This document shows, piece by piece, positions 52,458 through 61,491 of a DNA stretch of 64,000 nt. The stretch covers positions 1 through 64,000 of the forward strand of contig CAKMYZ010000011.1 of assembly GCA_929200255.1 (NCBI GenBank), written 5' to 3'. Below the pieces are notes generated by a model that worked only from the letters and a program-made list of their open reading frames with translations, had not been told where the DNA came from and ran no database searches. A program made the position numbers and the translations under genes. Numbering within the stretch: the stretch's first letter is position 1; the number at the start of each line of letters is the position of its first letter. The stretch is from an uncultured Alphaproteobacteria bacterium. GTDB taxonomy: Bacteria; Pseudomonadota; Alphaproteobacteria; Rhodobacterales; Rhodobacteraceae.

Positions 52458-53545
52458 GCACAGAAGAGGAAGACAGCGACAAGCAGTTTGAGCCCAGCCA
52501 GCGCAAGCTGGAGGAGGCGCGCAAGAAGGGCGAAATCGCGCGCTCAACGGATCTGACAACCGCTGCCAGTTATGCGGGCTTCCTTTTGGCGTTGATGACT
52601 TTTGGTCCGCTTGCTTTGGTTGACATGGCCGATGGGATGGTGGTGCTTTTGGCGCAATCGGACCACTTGGCAACAGAGGTCTTTGCAGGGTCGGGCACTG
52701 CATTGCATGGTGGTATTCTGCAATCCGTCTTGCTGGGCATGGCCATCTGGTTTGCCTTACCCGCCGCGATGGCCATCCTCAGCGTGACCCTGCAGCGGGC
52801 CTTCTTGTTTACCCCCAGCAAGATCGCGCCAAAGCTGAACCGCATCTCGCCTATATCGGGTGTCAAAAACAAGTTTGGGCGGCAGGGGCTTTTTGAGTCC
52901 GCCAAAAGCACGACGAAACTCAGCATCTATTGCGTGGTATTGGGGTTCTTCCTGGTCGCGCAGATCGACAAGATCATGGGTAGCCTGCAATTGCCGCCGC
53001 GTTTGATCGTGATGGAACTGGGGCGAATGATCGCAGGGCTTATGGCCATCGTTTTGCTGGTTTCGATGGTGCTGGGTGCTGTCGATTATCTTTGGCAGCG
53101 CGCAGAGCACATGCGCAAAAACCGGATGAGCCGCAAGGAAATGATGGATGAGCTTAAACAGTCCGAAGGGGATCCGATGATGAAGCAGCAGCGCCGTCAG
53201 CGGGGCCATGATATCGCCACCAATAAAATGCTGGCTGAGGTGCCAACCGCCGATGTGATCATTGTCAACCCGACCCATTTTGCGGTTGCGCTGAAATGGG
53301 ATCGGATGTCGGCCACGGCGCCCATCTGCGTGGCCAAGGGTGTGGACGAAATTGCCGCACGGATCCGGGAACTGGCGCATGAACATGCAATCCCGCTACA
53401 TTCCGATCCGCCGACCGCGCGCGCCCTGTTCGCCGAAGTTGCCCTTGGCGAAGAAATCTCTCAGCAGCACTATCAAGCGGTTGCCGCGGCCATCCGGTTT
53501 GCAGAAGCCATGCAGGCCAAGGCACGGAGGCGGCAATGGAGTTAA
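52454..53545 (+). CDS. flhB: Flagellar export substrate-switch protein FlhB
   Basis: A 363-residue protein: four membrane helices (about 35-220) and a cytoplasmic domain with the self-cleaving NPTH motif near residue 271 (VNPTHFAVALKWD). Cleavage lets export change from hook to filament proteins. The start is GTG at 52454. The C-terminus overlaps the FliJ-like gene by ten bases. Confidence 0.96.
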   Translation: MSTEEEDSDKQFEPSQRKLEEARKKGEIARSTDLTTAASYAGFLLALMTFGPLALVDMADGMVVLLAQSDHLATEVFAGSGTALHGGILQSVLLGMAIWFALPAAMAILSVTLQRAFLFTPSKIAPKLNRISPISGVKNKFGRQGLFESAKSTTKLSIYCVVLGFFLVAQIDKIMGSLQLPPRLIVMELGRMIAGLMAIVLLVSMVLGAVDYLWQRAEHMRKNRMSRKEMMDELKQSEGDPMMKQQRRQRGHDIATNKMLAEVPTADVIIVNPTHFAVALKWDRMSATAPICVAKGVDEIAARIRELAHEHAIPLHSDPPTARALFAEVALGEEISQQHYQAVAAAIRFAEAMQAKARRRQWS

Positions 53546-53883
53546 AACGTATCAAAGCGCTGGGCCGCATCACTGCGTTGAAGCATCACGCGATCCAGAT
53601 TGAAATGGCGGCGCTTCTGGCACGTGAAAGGGCGCTGCGTCGCAACCTGGCGGACCTTGCTTCAGAACGCAAAGCGACCTCAGAAGTCGAACGCAGCGCG
53701 GATGATCCTGCCCGTGTGGCGGGCGCAGAGGTACGGTGGCAGGTCTGGGTTGATCAGCGGCGTGCGACGATCAATGCAGAGCTGGCACAGGTGTTGGCGC
53801 AAAAGGCTGATTGCACCGCAAGGCTTCGACTGGCGTTCGGCAAAGATCAGGTTGCCCAGGCGTTGGTCTATCGCGCGCGGTAA
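53536..53883 (+). CDS. FliJ-like coiled-coil protein
   Basis: A 115-residue, entirely helical, charged protein that overlaps flhB. Size, helicity and its place in an export operon fit FliJ, which promotes assembly of the export ATPase and escorts chaperones. Sequence conservation of FliJ is low, so context carries the call. Confidence 0.5.
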   Translation: MELKRIKALGRITALKHHAIQIEMAALLARERALRRNLADLASERKATSEVERSADDPARVAGAEVRWQVWVDQRRATINAELAQVLAQKADCTARLRLAFGKDQVAQALVYRAR

Positions 53884-53889
53884 GCACCG

Positions 53890-54393
53890 TCAGTTGTCCT
53901 GACGCACAATATCAATCAGCAATACGTCTGTGATACGTTCACCGCTCACGTGTTGAGCGGCTTTCAACAGTTCATTGCGCAGCGCACGCATGTTGGGCCC
54001 GGTCGTGAAATTACCCGAAAATCCACCAATATTGGCATGATCAAACATAACCTGAAGAAAGCGGTCTCGCAGTTTTGGTTCCGCGGCAAATACCGCCGCT
54101 CGGTCGCCAACGGTGACTTCTAGGCTAAGTGACATGACAACCAGCGCTTCGACCCGCCCCTCATCGACGACGGGGATCACGAACTGGTTGTTGAGTTTGG
54201 CATATTCGCGTTCTTCACTCACGTCGACGACCGCTGGAATGGGCTCTGCGGCATACTGATCCGGTGCAGGGCAATCATGCAATGCGTCGGCGGTGTCTTC
54301 CTCCACCGGGGGTGGAGCCAGAAACAACCCTGCCCCGATGCCGGACCCAGTGCCGAGAACAAGCAGGATGAGAGGTAAAAGAAGTGCTTTCAT
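53890..54393 (-). CDS. Second FliL-like flagellar protein
   Basis: A 167-residue protein with one N-terminal membrane helix (MKALLLPLILLVLGTGSGIGAGLFL, here split), an acidic linker and a periplasmic domain (FVIPVVDEGRVEALVVMSLSLEV, RDRFLQVMFDHAN) matching the FliL fold. The ATG at 54393 is chosen because AAAGGT precedes it; the GTG at 54414 has no good site. It is the last gene of the flgB-to-flgH operon, distinct from fliL at 44847. Confidence 0.7.
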   Translation of the reverse strand: MKALLLPLILLVLGTGSGIGAGLFLAPPPVEEDTADALHDCPAPDQYAAEPIPAVVDVSEEREYAKLNNQFVIPVVDEGRVEALVVMSLSLEVTVGDRAAVFAAEPKLRDRFLQVMFDHANIGGFSGNFTTGPNMRALRNELLKAAQHVSGERITDVLLIDIVRQDN

Positions 54394-54414
54394 AAGAAAC
54401 CTTTTCGGGGTCAC

Positions 54415-55146
54415 CTAAAATGGGAGAATGGATTCAAGAACTTGGTGGCCGATGCGTGGTTGCTGCATCTGTGTGATTTGCCCGCGGCCGCCATAAGAAA
54501 TCCGCGCCGAGGCGATCTTGTCATAGGTAATCTCGTTCTGGCGGGTGATATCTTCAGGGCGGACGTAGCCGGTGACGATCAGTTCGCGCAGCTCAAAGTT
54601 CACGCGCACTTCTTGCTGCCCGACAATCGCCAAAATGCCGTTTGGCAGCACATCCGTGACCGTGACTGCGACGCGCAGCGTCAGCTTTTCATTGCGGCGG
54701 ACGGAACCGTCGCCCGATGCATTGCTCTGCGAGTTGAGATCAACCAAAGCCGCTGAAGAGGCGCCATCGGGCAAAGTTGGGTCGAGGCGCTGTGGGATCC
54801 CAAGAAGTTGCGGAATACCAGCCTGTTGTGATGCAGAGCGTGACCGATCAGAGGAGTTTGAAATCTCGGCGCTGTCGTCGATTTCGATTACAACGGTCAT
54901 GATATCGCCGCGCTGCATCGCACGTCGGTCGCCCAACAGTGACCCGCGTGCGCCGGTCCATAGTGACGCCCGTGATGACGTGCCAAGACTGGTTGTCTGT
55001 ATTTCGGGTGGCCGCCCGGGGTTGATCATCGCAGCCCGTTCGATGTTCTGCCCAGGCGGGGAAAACGCAGGTGGGTGACCTATCGGCGTGGCACAGGCCG
55101 CCAGACCCGCCAGGCAAATCGCAAGGTGGATTTTAATTCTGAACAT
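54415..55146 (-). CDS. flgH: Flagellar L-ring protein FlgH
   Basis: A 243-residue lipoprotein (lipobox LAAC, lipid-modified C18) with FlgH landmarks SLWTGARGSLLGDRRAMQRGDIMTVVIEI (split) and NFELRELIVTGYVRPEDITRQNEI. It forms the outer-membrane ring. The ATG at 55146 follows GGAG; an in-frame ATG at 55158 overlaps flgA further. Confidence 0.94.
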   Translation of the reverse strand: MFRIKIHLAICLAGLAACATPIGHPPAFSPPGQNIERAAMINPGRPPEIQTTSLGTSSRASLWTGARGSLLGDRRAMQRGDIMTVVIEIDDSAEISNSSDRSRSASQQAGIPQLLGIPQRLDPTLPDGASSAALVDLNSQSNASGDGSVRRNEKLTLRVAVTVTDVLPNGILAIVGQQEVRVNFELRELIVTGYVRPEDITRQNEITYDKIASARISYGGRGQITQMQQPRIGHQVLESILPF

Positions 55147-55546
55147 ATGCCGCTCCATCGCTGCCGATCCGCGCGGTTACGGTCGCGCGCGAACTGAGGT
55201 TCATCACGCGGATCAGGTCACCTGCAGCGCCTCGTGCCAGCGCGCGTCCGTCGGTTGAAATCATCAACCCATTGCCTTGATAAAGAAGCGGGACGATTTG
55301 GTTGCGGTCCACAACGGCAGGCACGCCGATGTCGCCCACCCGAATGGGGCGCCCGGCAAATAGTGCCACCCGCGCTTCCATGCCGATGACGACGCCCGGG
55401 TCGGCAACGCCACCCGGCACGGTCTGGGTGTTGATCGCGACATCTTCTGCGCGAATGAGGGATTGTGCCGGGATCGTCCGGGCCGCGACAACAGTGTCCG
55501 CGGCGGCGGGGGCCACCCATAACAGTATGGCAAGAATACGGATCAT
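55133..55546 (-). CDS. flgA: Flagellar P-ring chaperone FlgA
   Basis: A 137-residue periplasmic protein with a short signal peptide and a SAF-type domain (VVAARTIPAQSLIRAEDVAI, VGDIGVPAVVDRNQIVPLLYQGNGLMISTDGRALARG in split form). It helps FlgI form the P ring. It overlaps both flgG and flgH. Confidence 0.9.
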   Translation of the reverse strand: MIRILAILLWVAPAAADTVVAARTIPAQSLIRAEDVAINTQTVPGGVADPGVVIGMEARVALFAGRPIRVGDIGVPAVVDRNQIVPLLYQGNGLMISTDGRALARGAAGDLIRVMNLSSRATVTARIGSDGAAYVQN

Positions 55547-56328
55547 CTGAGCTGCACCATCGCGCTGAGCATCTGGTCGGCTGCTGTGATCACCTTTGAA
55601 TTCAGCTCATACCCGCGCTGTGCTTCAATCAGGTCGGTCACCTCGCGCACAGGATCAACAGAGCTGTTCTCCAGATAGCCTTGTCGCAGCACGCCAAGCC
55701 CATCTTCACCCGGCGTTGTGATGACGGATGCGCCGGAGGCGGGGGTTTCAAGGAAAAGGTTTGAGCCAATCGCCTCTAACCCCTTAGGGTTCGTGAACCC
55801 GGCCAAAGTGAATTGACCCAGCAGTTGTGGTTCAACTTGGTCGATGAAGTAACCATAGACCTCACCTTCTGCATTGATCGAGATGGAGCGGGTATCCCGG
55901 GGGATCGTCAAATCGGGGACGACGGGGTAGCCGTCTGATGTTACGATCAGCCCGTCACCTGTCAGTTTCAGCCCGCCATCGCGGGTGTAGGCGGACACGC
56001 CAGATGGCAGCGTCACCTCAAAATACCCGTCTCCTTCGATCGCAATGTCCAGATCGCCGCCAGTGGCCCCCAAAGCCCCCTGGCTGAGCATCACAGAAAC
56101 AGAACTGGCGCGCACACCAAGCCCCAACTGCACGCCGGTTGGCAAAACAGTGCCGTCAGAGGCATTGATGGTACCGGGCCGCGCCATCTGTTGGTAATGC
56201 AGATCGGCGAATTCGGCCCGTCGCGCATTGTAGCCGGTGGTGTTCATATTCGCGAGGTTGTTTGAAATCACTTCAACCCGCATCTGCTGGGCTGTCATAC
56301 CTGCTGCGGCGATTTTGAGTGCGCGCAT
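55543..56328 (-). CDS. flgG: Flagellar distal rod protein FlgG
   Basis: A 261-residue rod protein: N-terminal [38 protein letters not shown] (split) and C-terminal [34 protein letters not shown]-like ending ([19 protein letters not shown]). It forms the distal rod. It overlaps flgA by four bases. Confidence 0.96.
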   Translation of the reverse strand: [261 protein letters not shown]

Positions 56329-56340
56329 GTTGGGGCTTCC

Positions 56341-57057
56341 TTATCTGCGGATTGCTTCAATGACGCCGCGAATGCGGGCGTCTTCTTTGTCGAGAAAGCT
56401 CTGACCTAACTCGTAGGCGCGCTGCACCTCGATCATGCGACCAATCTGGATGATCGGGTTCACGTTCGAATCTTCCAAAAAGCCCTGCAACATGCGGCCT
56501 TCTGCGGCGGGTTCAAACCCACCGCGGGCCTCAAACATCACGCCGCCTTCGCGGAACATCTGATTGGGATCGATCGGGGTGACCAACCCAATCTGCCCAA
56601 TTGGCTGACCGCCCGCGCTGATCGTGCCGTCCGGGCCAATGCCGATGGGCCCAACCCCTTGGGGAATGAACACCGGCGCGCCGCCTGCATCCAGAACAGC
56701 ATCGCCGTCCTGCGTGACCAGATCGCCATTGCCATTGGGGGTGAACGCGCCCGCACGGGTTAACCTTTGCCCGCTGGGTGTTTCGATCAAAAAGAATCCA
56801 TCACCCTCGACGGCAAGGTCAAAGGTCCCGCCGGTCTGGCTCAGCCCACCTTGGGTCATGACGGTGTCGCGCACGGTTGCGGTGGCCATCGAAAGTGACG
56901 GGCCGTCAGGGCCAAGCGCCTTGATGTGTTCGGAAAACATGACCCCCTCGGCCCGAAACCCGGTGGTTGACGCATTTGCGATGTTGTTGGCGAGCGTCTG
57001 CATCTCGCGCATCAGCCCAGATTGCCGCGTCAGGGCGGCATATGATGCATTGTCCAT
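56341..57057 (-). CDS. flgF: Flagellar proximal rod protein FlgF
   Basis: A 238-residue rod protein with SGLMREMQTLANNIANASTTGFRAEGVMF (split) and the C-terminal helix NPIIQIGRMIEVQRAYELGQ. Its length and position before flgG fit FlgF. Confidence 0.94.
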   Translation of the reverse strand: MDNASYAALTRQSGLMREMQTLANNIANASTTGFRAEGVMFSEHIKALGPDGPSLSMATATVRDTVMTQGGLSQTGGTFDLAVEGDGFFLIETPSGQRLTRAGAFTPNGNGDLVTQDGDAVLDAGGAPVFIPQGVGPIGIGPDGTISAGGQPIGQIGLVTPIDPNQMFREGGVMFEARGGFEPAAEGRMLQGFLEDSNVNPIIQIGRMIEVQRAYELGQSFLDKEDARIRGVIEAIRR

Positions 57058-57060
57058 TTG

Positions 57061-57327
57061 CTACCCTCCGGCAATGATTGGGATCAGCGTGTCCTGAAAA
57101 AGCGACACAAGCGTTTCGGTCATGAAGGCCATGGTGATCCAGAAAACCCCAATGATCGCGGCAAGTTTCGGCACAAACGTCAGTGTCATTTCCTGAATTG
57201 AAGTGAGCGCCTGAAACAGGCCGACCACAAGGCCAGAGGCGAGGGCGACCGTCAGGATCGGGATCGAGATGACAAATGCCACCCAAAGTCCCTGTCGCAA
57301 CGTGTCGTAAAAGATGGCCTCGCTCAT
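57061..57327 (-). CDS. fliQ: Flagellar export apparatus protein FliQ
   Basis: An 88-residue protein with two membrane helices (VAFVISIPILTVALASGLVVGLFQALTSIQEMTLTFVPKL, split), the standard FliQ layout. It completes the FliPQR gate. It abuts fliE (one-base overlap) and lies 3 bases before flgF. Confidence 0.95.
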   Translation of the reverse strand: MSEAIFYDTLRQGLWVAFVISIPILTVALASGLVVGLFQALTSIQEMTLTFVPKLAAIIGVFWITMAFMTETLVSLFQDTLIPIIAGG

Positions 57328-57608
57328 CAGACAGGCATCCTCAGGATTTCTTGATAGGCTTCGACCACACGGTCGCGGACGGTCACGGCGGTTTGCACCG
57401 CAAGCTCTGTCTGGGCGAGCGCTTCGACCAGGGCATGCGGATCCGCCCCGGACGTCATGGCCTGTAGTGCAGTTGTTTCACTGGCCTGAAGTGTCGCCAT
57501 GAAATCCTTGGCGGCACCCATAATGGCCGCACTGCCACCGCCATCCTCGGGTGCGGTGACATTTTTGCTGGCGGCATAATTCTGGGCAACAAGTGCGCTG
57601 ATATCCAT
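57327..57608 (-). CDS. fliE: Flagellar hook-basal body junction protein FliE
   Basis: A 93-residue helical protein with the C-terminal FliE hallmark ELAVQTAVTVRDRVVEAYQEILRMPV (split). It joins the MS ring to the rod. It overlaps fliQ by one base. Confidence 0.93.
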   Translation of the reverse strand: MDISALVAQNYAASKNVTAPEDGGGSAAIMGAAKDFMATLQASETTALQAMTSGADPHALVEALAQTELAVQTAVTVRDRVVEAYQEILRMPV

Positions 57609-57619
57609 TTTATTGCTCC

Positions 57620-58012
57620 TTATCTGCGAAGAAGATCCATGAGGGCAGAGGACATCTGCCGCACTTGGTCGAACATTTTGAGGTTGGCCTCGTAACTGCG
57701 CTGCGCCTCGCGGGCGTCGGCGATTTCAATCAGAAGGTTGACGTTTGAACCGTCGTAATGGCCGCTTTCATCAGCAAGCGGGCTGGCGGGGTCATAGATG
57801 CGCTTCAACTCACTTTGATCCAGCCGCATCGGGCCTGTGCTTACCGCGCCAGAGCGCTGACCGTTCTGGACCAACTCCTCAAAGGACACGGTTTTCCGAC
57901 GATACCCAGGCGTATCCGTATTGGCGATATTCTCGGAAAGATGGCGGAGCCGACTGGCTTGGGCCCTCATCCCGCTGGTGGCAACCGACATGGCGTCATT
58001 GAAGTCTGTCAT
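57620..58012 (-). CDS. flgC: Flagellar proximal rod protein FlgC
   Basis: A 130-residue rod protein with SVATSGMRAQASRLRHLSENIANTDTPGYRRKTVSFEE (split) and the C-terminal EANLKMFDQVRQMSSALMDLL helix. Sits between flgB and fliE. Confidence 0.95.
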   Translation of the reverse strand: MTDFNDAMSVATSGMRAQASRLRHLSENIANTDTPGYRRKTVSFEELVQNGQRSGAVSTGPMRLDQSELKRIYDPASPLADESGHYDGSNVNLLIEIADAREAQRSYEANLKMFDQVRQMSSALMDLLRR

Positions 58013-58018
58013 TGCATC

Positions 58019-58405
58019 TTACCCTCTGCCAAGGCTGCTGCGCAGCACGGTCATGGTGTGGCGGTAGATGGTCAGCGCGCGATTATGTTCGCGCGCGACG
58101 GCGACGGAGTTCAGCAACTCCTCCTCAAGGGACACGGTGTTGCCATTGGGCGAGGGGGTGCCGGTCGCAATCTGCGTGCGCGTGGCCGATGCCCTGCTTG
58201 CGTCATCCATGAAGTGTCCGGCGCGTGTTGCACGCATCTGTGTGGCCTGCGCGGCGCGGTAGCTGTCTTTGAAGGGGGCAATGCTTTGCGCCTGAAAGCC
58301 AGGGGTGTCGGCATTTGCAATATTGCGTGCGACAGTGGCTTGTCTTGCGCCTGCGTGGCGGGCCATCGCGCCGGCCGTCTGGAAAAGGTCCAGAGATTGA
58401 TACAT
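58019..58405 (-). CDS. flgB: Flagellar proximal rod protein FlgB
   Basis: A 128-residue rod protein with the N-terminal ARHAGARQATVARNIANADTPGFQAQ segment (split). The ATG at 58405 follows GAGGGAG; the longer in-frame extension has no such site. It is the first gene of the operon running to the second FliL-like gene and is divergent from fliI. Confidence 0.93.
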   Translation of the reverse strand: MYQSLDLFQTAGAMARHAGARQATVARNIANADTPGFQAQSIAPFKDSYRAAQATQMRATRAGHFMDDASRASATRTQIATGTPSPNGNTVSLEEELLNSVAVAREHNRALTIYRHTMTVLRSSLGRG

Positions 58406-58438
58406 CGGGGATTCTCCCTCGTTTGACTTCAACGAAGG

Positions 58439-58458
58439 CTTAAGGGTGATTCCTTAAG
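58439..58458. promoter_or_regulatory. Palindrome between divergent flgB and fliI
   Basis: CTTAAGG-N6-CCTTAAG is a perfect 7-bp inverted repeat in the 86-base divergent promoter gap. It contains two TTAA halves spaced by ten bases, which does not fit the CtrA N7 spacing; a further TTAAC half lies at 58472. Confidence 0.45.
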
Positions 58459-58491
58459 AAGAGGTGTGTGGTTAACGGGTAGGACGATCAA

Positions 58492-59841
58492 ATGCAGAAA
58501 AATATCTTCGATCAGATGCGCGCGGCGATTGCCCCTCTGGAGCCATGGCAACGTGTGGGTTTTGTGACGGGTGTGGGGCAAGGTGCCGTTCAGTTTCAAT
58601 GTGTTGATGGGGAAATACGCCTTGGAGACCGTGCAGTCATTCATGCCGGGTCACAGCGGATCAATGCCGAGGTTATTCGGCTGAACATCAATGTCGCAGA
58701 TTTGATTGTGAGTGGCGCGCCAGAGGGGATCTCCATCGGTGATCCGGTTATCATGGAGCCCGCAAAGGTCTTTGCCCCCGATGCCAGTTGGGTCGGGCGG
58801 GTGGTTGATCCTGACGGCGTGCCGCTTGATATGCAACCACTGCTTCCCGGCAGCCAGCCGCGCAATCTGCGCGCGCCACCACCGCCACCACATTTACGTC
58901 GGGCCATGGGTGGAAGAATGGAAACCGGGCTAGCCGTCTTTAACACGCTCTTGCCGTTGGTGCGCGGGCAGCGGATCGGGCTTTTCGCCGGGTCCGGCGT
59001 TGGGAAATCGACGCTTCTGGCCGATTTGGCCCGCGGTGTGGCCGCAGATGTGATCGTCATCGCACTTGTGGGCGAACGTGGTCGTGAAGTGCGGCACTTT
59101 GTGGAGGAGGTGCTTGGCCCGGAAGGGATGAAACGCGCGGTGATCGTCGCCGCAACATCTGATCGGGCGCCGCAGGTGCGCCAGCGCTGTGCTTTGTCAG
59201 CGATGGCTGTGGCAGAGCATTTTCGCGATCAGGGTAAGCAGGTGCTGTTGCTGGTCGATTCGATCACACGGTTTTGCGAGGCACATCGCGAGGTCGCCAT
59301 CAGTTCTGGGGAACGGTCTGACCTGCGTGGTTTCCCTGCGTCAACCAGCAGCGCAATCGCGGGGCTATGCGAAAGGGCTGGGCCGGGTGCCGGCGATGCG
59401 GGGGACATCACAGCGGTATTCTCCGTGCTGGTAGCCGGATCGGATATGGAAGAACCCATCGCGGATATGCTGCGTGGCGTGCTGGATGGGCATGTCGTGC
59501 TTGACCGCGAGATCGCAGAACGGGGGCGGTTCCCTGCGATTGACGTGCTGCGGTCGGTCTCGCGGGCGCTGCCCGCAGCGGCAAGCACGCAGGAGAACAA
59601 TATGATCGCGCAAGCGCGCACGCTGATGGGTAGCTACGCCCGATCAGAGCTGATGATCCAATCGGGGCTCTATGCTGCGGGATCTGACCCCAAGATTGAT
59701 GCGGCGATCCAATGTGCGCCAGCGTTAGATGAATTTCTGTCAATGAAGGATGATCGGGGGGTGATGGCGCATTTTGCCAAACTGCGTCAGGCTATTGTCA
59801 GCGCACCCATGCAACCTGATGAACGGCTTAAAATGGCATAG
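58492..59841 (+). CDS. fliI: Flagellar export ATPase FliI
   Basis: A 449-residue F1-beta-like ATPase with Walker A GLFAGSGVGKST near 164-175, ERGREVRHFVEEVLG, and the catalytic region LLVDSITRFCEAHREV. It energises protein export together with FliH and FliJ. It is a single-gene unit divergent from the flgB operon and converges on the DUF1217 gene. Confidence 0.96.
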   Translation: MQKNIFDQMRAAIAPLEPWQRVGFVTGVGQGAVQFQCVDGEIRLGDRAVIHAGSQRINAEVIRLNINVADLIVSGAPEGISIGDPVIMEPAKVFAPDASWVGRVVDPDGVPLDMQPLLPGSQPRNLRAPPPPPHLRRAMGGRMETGLAVFNTLLPLVRGQRIGLFAGSGVGKSTLLADLARGVAADVIVIALVGERGREVRHFVEEVLGPEGMKRAVIVAATSDRAPQVRQRCALSAMAVAEHFRDQGKQVLLLVDSITRFCEAHREVAISSGERSDLRGFPASTSSAIAGLCERAGPGAGDAGDITAVFSVLVAGSDMEEPIADMLRGVLDGHVVLDREIAERGRFPAIDVLRSVSRALPAAASTQENNMIAQARTLMGSYARSELMIQSGLYAAGSDPKIDAAIQCAPALDEFLSMKDDRGVMAHFAKLRQAIVSAPMQPDERLKMA

Positions 59842-59860
59842 CGGTTTAGTTCCTGCAGAC

Positions 59861-60658
59861 CTACCGTCGCGCTGCCTGCAAAAGCGTCAGCGCGGTGGAT
59901 GCCCCTGTTGCGGCGCTGATCTGCGCGGCCTCAGATCTGACAAGGAACAGCCGGATGAGTTTTTCCTGCTCAGCGGGGTCCGCGAGGTCGACCACCTCGC
60001 CACTGCCAAGGATGGCTGCGGCGCGTTCCTCGAAAATCTCGCGCTGCTGGTCAAGATCAATGCTTGCGATGCTGCTCGGCAGGCCAAGTGCGGTCTGAAA
60101 CACCGAACGCAGGGGCGCGTTACCCATGATCGAGAACCACCGGCCTGTGTTTGTCGAGTTTTGCTCCAGAACGTCACCAATCCCGGTGGCGACATTCATT
60201 GCCAGACGCAGATCGTTGTTCTGATCGCCCACGGCGCGGGAAAACTGCTGCGTCTCAAAGCGATCGATAATTTCATTGGGAAAACTGGGCAGGCCGGTAC
60301 GGGGGAATATCCGATCTCCAAACCCAAAGGCGCGGCTGAATTCGGCATAGCGACTGTCGGCGAGCCGATTGGCGAGCGCGTCATCGGTCAAAGTGCCGTC
60401 TTCCAGAATCTTGCGGATAAAGAACCGGTTGTCGATATCGTCATCCAGGCCGAAGGCGCCAAGGGCGACGGATAGCAGCTGGCGATTTGCAACAAGATCG
60501 GCGGCACTTTGCACATTGCCAATGTTTTCACGAAAGTAGTCTGTCGCGCGGGAGACCGGTTGGCTTTGTGAAAAAGCTGCCTGCTGTGCCTCGATCGTGC
60601 GATCAAGAAACCGCCAGCCGACATACCCCGTCAGCGGGACAACCGGTTGAAAACTCAT
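59861..60658 (-). CDS. DUF1217-family flagellar protein
   Basis: A 265-residue helical protein (VVPLTGYVGWRFLDRTIEAQQAAFS at the start, YFRENIGNVQSAADLVANRQLLSVALGAFGLDDD in split form), which resembles DUF1217 proteins found in alphaproteobacterial flagellar clusters. Function unknown; a structural or assembly role near the hook is possible. It overlaps flbT by four bases and so shares its operon. Confidence 0.75.
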   Translation of the reverse strand: MSFQPVVPLTGYVGWRFLDRTIEAQQAAFSQSQPVSRATDYFRENIGNVQSAADLVANRQLLSVALGAFGLDDDIDNRFFIRKILEDGTLTDDALANRLADSRYAEFSRAFGFGDRIFPRTGLPSFPNEIIDRFETQQFSRAVGDQNNDLRLAMNVATGIGDVLEQNSTNTGRWFSIMGNAPLRSVFQTALGLPSSIASIDLDQQREIFEERAAAILGSGEVVDLADPAEQEKLIRLFLVRSEAAQISAATGASTALTLLQAARR

Positions 60659-61059
60659 GAATGCCCGACGCCCAGAAGGCGTGCCTCACGCGGCAAAAGA
60701 TTGCGGAGCGACTTGAGCGTTCTGTAGAAATCCATACGTCCAACGGCGTCGGTGGCTGCGTCCAGTTGCGTGCGGCTGTCGTCATCACGCAAGGCCTGGC
60801 TGAGTTGTTCGATCCCGCGCAGGATTTGCAGCTTGGCATCCTCTGGGGCGGCATCGCCGGACAAAACCAGTTGCGCAATGTAGCAGACTCGGCGGACCGG
60901 GGTGGTCACCTCATCGGGGTTGATCGCGTCGCGCAAGCGCAGAATGTTTGCGTTCGGTGTCAGGATCGAAACCCGGCTGCGGCGATCGCCGTTTTCAATG
61001 ACCGCACCGTTGACCAACACCCTTTCGCGCGGGTTCAGTTTGAGAACAAGACCTGACAT
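60655..61059 (-). CDS. flbT: Flagellin translation regulator FlbT
   Basis: A 134-residue protein beginning MSGLVLKLNPRERVLVNGAVIENGDRRSRVSI (split), the FlbT pattern. In Caulobacter FlbT limits flagellin by acting on the 5' UTR of flagellin mRNA. It lies between flaF and the DUF1217 gene and abuts flaF (one-base overlap). Confidence 0.93.
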   Translation of the reverse strand: MSGLVLKLNPRERVLVNGAVIENGDRRSRVSILTPNANILRLRDAINPDEVTTPVRRVCYIAQLVLSGDAAPEDAKLQILRGIEQLSQALRDDDSRTQLDAATDAVGRMDFYRTLKSLRNLLPREARLLGVGHS

Positions 61060-61433
61060 TATTGTGCCCTCTGGCCGTTCAGGCCCCGCATCACGGCGGT
61101 ATTCACCTCGATTAACGCATCAGCGGTCGCGTCACCGCGAATGATCTGCTGACTGTGGTGATCGGTGAACTCTGCCAGATAGAAGATCTGCGCGCGCAGT
61201 GGTGCTGGCAAACCATTGCCCTTGTCGGCAACATCTGCGGCCATGGTTGTCCACATGCGGCGGTTTTCATGAAGCGCAGTCATAAAGGCTGCATAGTTCC
61301 GGGTTTGATCCTTGGCGGCTTTGCGTAGTCGAGCAGTGACTTGGCTGATCAATTGTGCCTCGACTGATCTATCGGTGCGGATACCCATTTGCGTTGGTGC
61401 ATAGGCTTGGCGAGCTTGTTCAATAGCGTTCAC
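61059..61433 (-). CDS. flaF: Flagellin-production regulator FlaF
   Basis: A 124-residue helical protein starting VNAIEQARQAYAPTQMGIRT, the usual FlaF N-terminus. I use the GTG at 61433, because AAAGGACC precedes it and FlaF proteins begin here; the longer frame starts at 61454. It acts with FlbT and flagellin in alphaproteobacteria. Confidence 0.9.
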   Translation of the reverse strand: MNAIEQARQAYAPTQMGIRTDRSVEAQLISQVTARLRKAAKDQTRNYAAFMTALHENRRMWTTMAADVADKGNGLPAPLRAQIFYLAEFTDHHSQQIIRGDATADALIEVNTAVMRGLNGQRAQ

Positions 61434-61491
61434 GAGAGGTCCTTTCAGGGACAAAGTGGAACGAACGCGGTTTTACCGCGCCATTTGGGGG

